A stretch of DNA of 64,000 nt from Halosolutus halophilus (lineage in GTDB: Archaea > Halobacteriota > Halobacteria > Halobacteriales > Natrialbaceae), in assembly GCF_022869805.1 (NCBI RefSeq), contig NZ_CP094974.1, forward strand, positions 2,356,001-2,420,000, in the 5' to 3' direction. Position numbers and translations under genes: made by a program. Shown piece by piece: positions 58,981 through 64,000 of the stretch (its first letter is position 1; every line of letters starts with the position of its first letter). A model generated the notes under the pieces. That model was not told the DNA's origin, made no database searches, and worked only from the letters and a program-made list of their open reading frames with translations.

Positions 58981-59462
58981 TAGCTATCACCTTCTTCGTC
59001 CTCTGTTCCGTCCTCGCTGACGACGATCTCGACGTCGACTTCCGGCGTGTTCCAGGAACTCGCCCGCCCCATCGCGCGGGGCTTGCGACCGACCGACTCG
59101 CCGACCTTGTGGGCGGCGACGTGGACGATTTCCATCGACGATCCGTCGAAGCCCTGGTGGTCCGCGTTGGCTTCGACGTTCTCGAGGAGATCGAGGAACG
59201 CCCCCGAGACCTTCTCGGGGTAGCGGCCGGCGTCCCAGCCGTCGATGTCCGAGCGGTGACCGACGCCGCTGTTGTGCGAGCGAAACGGCACGGACTGCTC
59301 TTCGTCGATCACGTCCTGCAGGTACGCCCGGGCGTCTTCGACGGTTCGGCCCTTGATCTCGCGGGCGACCTCCTTGCTGTGCTTGTGGCTCATGTGACGC
59401 TCCCGGAGCATCGCTTTCGCGGTCGCGTCCGGGTCCGCGTCGACTGAGTAGTTGATTCCCAT
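58980..59462 (-). CDS. rpl22: ribosomal protein uL22
   Basis: A 160-residue large-subunit protein lining the exit tunnel: [40 protein letters not shown], and the tunnel loop [20 protein letters not shown]. Overlaps rps3 by one base. Confidence 0.97.
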   Translation of the reverse strand: MGINYSVDADPDATAKAMLRERHMSHKHSKEVAREIKGRTVEDARAYLQDVIDEEQSVPFRSHNSGVGHRSDIDGWDAGRYPEKVSGAFLDLLENVEANADHQGFDGSSMEIVHVAAHKVGESVGRKPRAMGRASSWNTPEVDVEIVVSEDGTEDEEGDS

Positions 59463-59469
59463 GCGTAGA

Positions 59470-59892
59470 TCACTTCAGTGGGACGAACTTCGAGGAACGA
59501 GTCGCGCCGATACCGGCCTGTCCGTGTTCGACGGACGTTCGGGTTAGCTGGAACTCGCCGAGATAGTGTCCGATCATCTCGGGTTCGACGCGGACGCGTT
59601 CGAAGGACTGTCCGTTGTAGACCTCGAAGGTCAGCCCGACGAACTCCGGTACCACCGGCATGTCGCGCAGGTGCGTCCGGATCGGCGCGTTCGTCGTCTC
59701 TTCCTCGTCTTTCTCGCGGGCCTCCTCGAGAAGCTTCTGCTTCTCGACGGAGAGTCCGCGTTCGATACTTCGCCGCTTGCGAGCGGGTAGCAGTTCCGCA
59801 ACCTCGTCGAGCTCCATGTTCTGCAGCTCCTCGAGCGTGTGGCCGCGGTAGGTGAACTCACCTTCGCGACCGGTTCTGTACTCCTGGCTCAT
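59470..59892 (-). CDS. rps19: ribosomal protein uS19
   Basis: A 140-residue small-subunit head protein. The core includes [20 protein letters not shown] and [20 protein letters not shown], then [20 protein letters not shown]. The archaeal N-terminal extension ([20 protein letters not shown]) is present. Overlaps rpl2 by four bases. Confidence 0.97.
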   Translation of the reverse strand: MSQEYRTGREGEFTYRGHTLEELQNMELDEVAELLPARKRRSIERGLSVEKQKLLEEAREKDEEETTNAPIRTHLRDMPVVPEFVGLTFEVYNGQSFERVRVEPEMIGHYLGEFQLTRTSVEHGQAGIGATRSSKFVPLK

Positions 59893-60611
59893 TTGTCTCC
59901 ACCTCGACCGGTACGGCGCGAGGAGATGTCACCCACTTTCCGTCCCGGCGGGGCGTCCCGCGAGATGGACTTGGGCTTGCCGGGGTGCTGTCGGCCGCCA
60001 CCACCGAACGGGTGGTCGACGGCGTTCATCGCGACACCGCGGACGCGGGGCCACTTCGTGCCCCGGGCTTTCATCTTGTGGTACTTGTTCCCTGCCTTGA
60101 CCATCGGCTTCTCCGTGCGGCCCCCACCGGCGACGACGCCGATGGTGGCTCGGCACTGCGGATCGAGGCGCTTGACCTCGCCGCTCGGCAGCTGGACGAC
60201 CGCCGCGTTGCGGTCGTGGGTGATCAGGTCCGCGTTGACACCCGAGGAGCGGGCGAACTTGCCGCCGTCTCCCGGGTTCGCTTCGACGTTACAGACCGGC
60301 ACCCCTTCCGGAATCTCCGCGAGCGGAAGCGTGTTGCCGGGCTTGATCTCCGCCGAGACGCCGACCTGGATCTCCTCGCCGACGGTGACTCCTTCGGGAG
60401 CGAGGACGAGGCGCTGATCGCCGTCCTCGAATTCGACGGCCGCGACGGGAGCCGATCGGGCTGGGTCGTGTTCGATGTCCACGATCGTCCCGCGGACCAC
60501 GTCGTCGTCTTCTTCCTTCTTGTGGTCGAGCTTCGCCTTGTAGCGGTGCGACGGAGCACGGAACGTCGGCGTCCCGCGTCCACGTCGTTGTCCGAGGATG
60601 CGTCGTCCCAT
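59889..60611 (-). CDS. rpl2: ribosomal protein uL2
   Basis: A 240-residue protein at the peptidyl-transferase centre: [40 protein letters not shown], and the highly conserved [20 protein letters not shown] near the C-terminus, which contains the essential histidine loop. Two bases from rpl23. Confidence 0.98.
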   Translation of the reverse strand: MGRRILGQRRGRGTPTFRAPSHRYKAKLDHKKEEDDDVVRGTIVDIEHDPARSAPVAAVEFEDGDQRLVLAPEGVTVGEEIQVGVSAEIKPGNTLPLAEIPEGVPVCNVEANPGDGGKFARSSGVNADLITHDRNAAVVQLPSGEVKRLDPQCRATIGVVAGGGRTEKPMVKAGNKYHKMKARGTKWPRVRGVAMNAVDHPFGGGGRQHPGKPKSISRDAPPGRKVGDISSRRTGRGGDK

Positions 60612-60613
60612 CG

Positions 60614-60868
60614 TCAGAACACCCCGATTCTCGAGGCGACTTCCTGGGCGTCGTCGTCCGCGGACAGTTTGACGGTTGCTTTCTTCTTGCCGTTCATGGT
60701 CACTTGCGTGTTGACGTTGTCGACCGTGATGTCGAAGCGAGCTTCGACCTCGTCACGGATCTCCGGCTTGGTCGCGTCCGGGTTGACGACGAACTGGAGC
60801 TTGTTCTCGAAGTCCATGTCGTTCATCGCCTTCTCCGTGACCAGCGGGTGTTCGATGATCGAACTCAT
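60614..60868 (-). CDS. rpl23: ribosomal protein uL23
   Basis: An 84-residue exit-site protein that docks SRP and chaperones: SSIIEHPLVTEKAMNDMDFE, LQFVVNPDATKPEIRDEVEA, and VNTQVTMNGKKKATVKLSAD. Four-base overlap with rpl4. Confidence 0.98.
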   Translation of the reverse strand: MSSIIEHPLVTEKAMNDMDFENKLQFVVNPDATKPEIRDEVEARFDITVDNVNTQVTMNGKKKATVKLSADDDAQEVASRIGVF

Positions 60869-61617
60869 CGGTCCGCCACCTCCTCGAGCGCGCTCTCGGT
60901 CCAGACGGTCAGGCGACCGGGCTGTGCGCCCGGTGCCAGATCCTCCGCGTTGACCTCCGCGGCCGTCGCGACGTCCGCGCCGGCGAGATTCCGGGCCGCA
61001 CGGGACGGGCCGGTCTCGCTCGAGGTCACGAACAGGATCGACGACGGCTCCTTGTACTTGCGTCCGCGGGTCTTTCCGCGACCCGATCGGACGCCCCGAC
61101 CCTCGTCGGCGCGTTCGATGTCCGCGTCGAGGCCGGCGGCCTCGAGGAACTCGACGACCTCTTTCGTCTTCTCGAGGTCCTCGAACTCGTCGGAGACGAC
61201 GACCGGAATGTCGGCGTCGTCGTCGAACTCGTGGCCGCGCTCGGCGACGAGGTCGGCGTCGGTCGTCGCAGCGATCGCGCTGCGGACGGCCAGTTTCTTC
61301 TCTTTCGTGTTGATCGATTCAGTCCAGTCCTTCTCGGCTTTCGGCGGGTGGGCCTTGCGTCCCTTGACCGTCTGGGGAACGCGACGACCGCGTCCGTCCT
61401 GTCGCGGGACGTGGGCCATCCCCCGGCCGCTGCCGAACGATTCCGCCGGCGTTCGCATGCCGGCGAACTCGTCGGCGCCGTAGTCCTGTTTCCGGTTTGC
61501 CTGGGCGACACGGACCGCGCGGGCGATCAGGTCCGGGCGGTACTGGGTCTCGAAGACCGCCGGGAGCTCGACCTGCCCCGCGTCCGAACCGTCCAGGTCT
61601 CGTACTGTTGCGTCCAT
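60865..61617 (-). CDS. rpl4: ribosomal protein uL4
   Basis: A 250-residue large-subunit protein whose loop reaches into the tunnel: VELPAVFETQYRPDLIARAV, then the loop region SFGSGRGMAHVPRQDGRGRR and KAHPPKAEKDWTESINTKEK. The C-terminal domain carries GVRSGRGKTRGRKYKEPSSI. Eleven bases from rpl3. Confidence 0.98.
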   Translation of the reverse strand: MDATVRDLDGSDAGQVELPAVFETQYRPDLIARAVRVAQANRKQDYGADEFAGMRTPAESFGSGRGMAHVPRQDGRGRRVPQTVKGRKAHPPKAEKDWTESINTKEKKLAVRSAIAATTDADLVAERGHEFDDDADIPVVVSDEFEDLEKTKEVVEFLEAAGLDADIERADEGRGVRSGRGKTRGRKYKEPSSILFVTSSETGPSRAARNLAGADVATAAEVNAEDLAPGAQPGRLTVWTESALEEVADR

Positions 61618-61628
61618 AGTTTGCTAGT

Positions 61629-62651
61629 TTAGCCCTGGTTGGATGCGGTGGAGACGTAACGCACCTCGGGATCGAGGCGCGGCTGGTCTCCGGGTCGGAT
61701 CGCCGGGCGGAAGCGTACGAGACGCTGTTCCGGCCCGGGGAGCGAGCCCTTGATCAGCGCGTGCGGTCCGTCGACTTCGCCGTAGTTGACGAAGCCGCCG
61801 TCGACCGTCGCGTCAGCCCCGTCGCCGATGTCGACGAGGCGCTTGTTCAGTTCCGTCCGCTGGTGGTAGCCGGTCTGGCCCTGCTGCGGGACCGTCGACC
61901 GGACGCGGGACGGATTCCAGGGACCGAGGTTCCCGATGCGGCGGCGCCAGCCTTGCCGGGCGTGTTTGCCCTTGCGTTTCTGGACGCCCCAGCGCTTGAC
62001 GGGACCCTGGGTTCCTTTCCCTTTCGTGACGCCGCTCGCGTCGACGTACTCGCCGGCGCGGAACACGTCGTTCATGACGTGTTCGCCGCCGCCGTCCTCG
62101 AGCAGTTCGAGGGCGTAGTCGACGCGCTCCTCGACGGAGCCGCCGCCAACGCGCGTTTCCATCACGTCCGGCTTCTTCTTGGGTACCGAGGGAACGTCCC
62201 CGGGAACCGTGTGCGTGATGACTCGCACGTCGTCGACGCGCCCCTCCTCGAGGAGGCCGCGGAGTTCGTCCGCGGCTGCGTCGGTGTCGTAGTCGTCACC
62301 GGGGAGGTCGAGGACGCGATCGAGTTCGGCAACGAACTCGTCGGTCCAGACCTCGGTGACCGGCTTCTTGCCGTACGGGGTGTCTTCGTACGCTCGCAGA
62401 GCGACCGCGCGCATCGGCGGCGTCTCCACGATCGTCACGGGGACGGTCTGTTCCATCCCCTCGGTCGGCGAATTCGCTTGGTCGTCGACCATGACGACGT
62501 GGGTCATGCCGGCTTTGTAGCCCGCGAAACCCTGGAGCGTCGGCTGTCCGTCGTCGTCCGGCCACGAGTTGAAGCGCGGGACCTCGCTGGTCGCACGCTT
62601 TCGTGGGCCGAACCCGAGTGAGCCTTTGCGTGGTGCGTTTGATTGTGGCAT
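61629..62651 (-). CDS. rpl3: ribosomal protein uL3
   Basis: A 340-residue protein, first ribosomal gene of the cluster: RKGSLGFGPRKRATSEVPRF, GFAGYKAGMTHVVMVDDQAN, and the finger TKGKGTQGPVKRWGVQKRKG that approaches the peptidyl-transferase centre. Starts four bases after the SPOUT gene stop, so both share one transcript. Confidence 0.98.
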   Translation of the reverse strand: MPQSNAPRKGSLGFGPRKRATSEVPRFNSWPDDDGQPTLQGFAGYKAGMTHVVMVDDQANSPTEGMEQTVPVTIVETPPMRAVALRAYEDTPYGKKPVTEVWTDEFVAELDRVLDLPGDDYDTDAAADELRGLLEEGRVDDVRVITHTVPGDVPSVPKKKPDVMETRVGGGSVEERVDYALELLEDGGGEHVMNDVFRAGEYVDASGVTKGKGTQGPVKRWGVQKRKGKHARQGWRRRIGNLGPWNPSRVRSTVPQQGQTGYHQRTELNKRLVDIGDGADATVDGGFVNYGEVDGPHALIKGSLPGPEQRLVRFRPAIRPGDQPRLDPEVRYVSTASNQG

Positions 62652-62655
62652 TCTA

Positions 62656-63531
62656 TCACTCTCTCAGTGAGAGGGGAGCGAGGGTCGCGAACAGAGCCTC
62701 CTCCGTTCGCACGACCTCGCTTCCCTGATCCGGAACCGTGTTCAGCCAGAGGTCGAACCCCGGATCGGCTGTGGGTTCGACTCCGTCATCCCCGTCGGCC
62801 CCTGCGTCGTGTGCAGCAGCGACGGCGGATGCCTCGATTCCGAGGATGTCCGGCAGCCCTCTCTCGGGCGCGCCGAACGCGACGGTCATCCCGTCCCGTT
62901 CGACCCGTCCGGCCAGCGTCGCGAGCCGTCCCACGGTGAGGTGCTCACCGTACCGGGACGACGCGATGCGAACGCCGGCGTCCTCACGGCCGAGTGCTGT
63001 CGAAAGGTCCGTCCGCTCGACCGACAGCCCCGGGAGGGGCTCGTCGACGAGTTTCGCCCGGACCGGTCGTCGCGAAGAGATCCTGACGGTCACGCGCTCC
63101 CCCTCGTCGACCTCCATTTTCGGAGGCGTGTTGAGGGAGATCGGGTGTTGCAAGCCGCAATTGACCCGGACGCGCCCTTCAGGTCCGACCTCGGTCACGA
63201 TCCCTTGTCTTGACGACCCCGAACCGTCTGATTCGGAGCCGGTCTGTGACGTGGCGCGGAGCGGCGGCAGTACGCCCGCGTACTCCAGTTCGTCCCGCAT
63301 CCCCCAAACCTCGTTGCGGAGGTACGGGGGCGTCGCGGCGTACCGCAACACTGTGCTTACGAACCCGCCGTCGAACCGCCCGGTTTCGCCCTCCCGATCG
63401 GGGAAGATGATCAGGCGATCGGCCCGGAAGATGGTCGCCGCGCGGGCGACGTATCCGAGTTTGCGAGTCGCCTCGCGTTTGTCCTCGGCCTCCCGGGTGA
63501 GCGACGACGGCACGAGTACGCTGACGGTCAT
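62656..63531 (-). CDS. SPOUT-class RNA methyltransferase (Methyltrn_RNA_3 family)
   Basis: A 291-residue protein of the archaeal/eukaryal COG2106 family, which has a knotted SPOUT fold with an OB-like insertion. MTVSVLVPSSLTREAEDKRE starts the domain, so ATG 63531 is chosen; upstream codons are not conserved-looking. ARAATIFRADRLIIFPDREG and STVLRYAATPPYLRNEVWGM are family-type blocks. The OB-like insertion covers about residues 90-170 (VTEVGPEGRVRVNCGLQHPI). It is likely an rRNA or tRNA methyltransferase using S-adenosylmethionine. It heads the ribosomal transcript, as often in archaea. Confidence 0.85.
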   Translation of the reverse strand: MTVSVLVPSSLTREAEDKREATRKLGYVARAATIFRADRLIIFPDREGETGRFDGGFVSTVLRYAATPPYLRNEVWGMRDELEYAGVLPPLRATSQTGSESDGSGSSRQGIVTEVGPEGRVRVNCGLQHPISLNTPPKMEVDEGERVTVRISSRRPVRAKLVDEPLPGLSVERTDLSTALGREDAGVRIASSRYGEHLTVGRLATLAGRVERDGMTVAFGAPERGLPDILGIEASAVAAAHDAGADGDDGVEPTADPGFDLWLNTVPDQGSEVVRTEEALFATLAPLSLRE

Positions 63532-63836
63532 GCCGTGACGCTTCGGCGCCGCGTCACTAGACTGTAGCGATGTGTTGCCGACAGGGTCGTAAAAGGATAG
63601 CGGATTCGATCCCGGCTGTGAGCCGTTCACAGGGTTGAATTCGTGAGATACAGGTTCTCAAGAGAATACGTCGATTGCGGTGACGTGTGTGGCCGATCGG
63701 ATGGGGCTCGCGAACGCGCACGCAAATGACGCTCCGATCGGTCGACGGGCGACCTTTGGTACGCCGTCGACACCCACGCCTGATACGATTCGCAACCCTT
63801 ATACATCCATCCCGGATTAGGTGTAAGTGCAACAGG
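63532..63836. other. intergenic promoter region of the ribosomal cluster and tRNA
   Basis: About 300 bases without a gene. The minus-strand promoter for the SPOUT-ribosomal operon should lie here; an AT-rich CCTTTTAC tract near 63585-63592 is a weak candidate. On the plus strand CCCTTATACATCC near 63796-63808 is a good TATA-like box for the tRNA. Open frames here are basic shadows. Confidence 0.4.
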
Positions 63837-63907
63837 GCGCTGGTAGTGTAGTGGTATCACGTGACCTTGCCATGGTCACAACCTGGGTTCAAATCCCAGC
63901 CAGCGCA
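63837..63907 (+). tRNA. tRNA-Gly (anticodon GCC)
   Basis: A full cloverleaf: acceptor GCGCTGG pairs with CCAGCGC (63900-63906), discriminator A63907; D stem GTG/CAC; anticodon stem TGACC/GGTCA with loop TTGCCAT and anticodon GCC at 63869-63871; T stem CTGGG/CCCAG with loop TTCAAAT. No intron and no encoded CCA. A TATA-like TTATACAT is about 33-40 bases upstream. No attachment-site duplicate of its 3' end was found in the window. Confidence 0.97.
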
Positions 63908-63912
63908 CTTCT

Positions 63913-63963
63913 CCGAACACAACATCTCGAGCGTTGCATAGCAACGCGAGTATCCGTGTTCGG
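63913..63963 (+). terminator. long three-part hairpin after tRNA-Gly
   Basis: CCGAACAC (63913-63920) pairs with GTGTTCGG (63956-63963); inside it CTCG (63926-63929) pairs with CGAG (63947-63950); inside that CGTTGC (63932-63937) pairs with GCAACG (63941-63946) around a 3-base loop. No T-tract follows at once, so it may be a processing signal or a small structured RNA rather than a simple terminator. Confidence 0.45.
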
Positions 63964-64000
63964 CGAACTCGTTCTCGATTTGAATCGGACGTGGTCCAAA

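Noticed and set aside
59839-60417. Plus-strand frames across the ribosomal cluster
   Set aside because: All are antisense to essential ribosomal genes with Ser/Arg/Pro-rich shadows.
63837-63907. tRNA-Gly considered as the provirus attachment site
   Set aside because: It is separated from the provirus by the whole ribosomal cluster, and no copy of its 3' end was found at either provirus border.

Overview
The window comes from a halophilic archaeon (class Halobacteria). The proteins are strongly acidic, transcripts often look leaderless with a TATA-like box about 27 bases before the start codon, cell-surface proteins carry Tat or lipobox signals, several small families are haloarchaeal (HalOD1, DUF3006), and a complete archaeal S10-spc ribosomal operon is present. 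The genus cannot be told from the sequence alone.

Layout. (1) 96-2318, minus strand: a tightly packed operon of seven small genes of viral or plasmid type, facing the plus-strand regulator-like gene at 2494 across a control region with repeated ACTGTATGCAGT-like sites. (2) About 2.7-21.4 kb: a mosaic accessory island of lower-GC single genes, pseudogenes and repeats. It holds HTH proteins, a PadR regulator, a DUF21/CBS membrane protein, UspA, a secreted ComEC-type metallo-beta-lactamase lipoprotein with its DUF3006 partner, a possible HTH/SecB-like pair divergent from a Rossmann-like gene, a Tat-exported SGNH hydrolase, a SIR2 defence protein, a rhomboid, and an HNH nuclease with an EVE/PUA-like reader domain. 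(3) 21449-48932, minus strand: a head-tail provirus. It has an adhesin, tail and tape-measure genes, tail chaperone, connector genes, capsid, protease/scaffold, portal, terminase, HNH, and a large primase-helicase. No integrase or lysin is seen. (4) 49047-62651, minus strand: the ribosomal cluster rpl3 to secY, followed upstream by a SPOUT methyltransferase gene and tRNA-Gly(GCC). The provirus abuts the secY end.

The most notable pattern is a family of asymmetric element ends scattered through the island and provirus. A left end has GRCTCTGYTGA followed 40 bases later by CTGAATACAG. A right end has GGCCYTGTAGAAA with the same CTGAATACAG 45 bases inside. Complete left-right pairs enclose a SIR2 gene (16827-18924) and an antibiotic-biosynthesis-monooxygenase-like gene (29504-30177), with no transposase inside. 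The second sits inside the provirus tail operon. Removing it on paper restores an ATGA overlap between the tail chaperone reading frame and the tape-measure gene, which is strong internal evidence that it is a real inserted unit. A separate 141-bp MITE with 17-bp inverted ends and a perfect 8-bp target duplication lies at 11083-11223.

Ribosomal, tRNA, terminase, portal, capsid and SIR2 calls are firm. Functions of most small viral and island genes are unknown and are stated as such.
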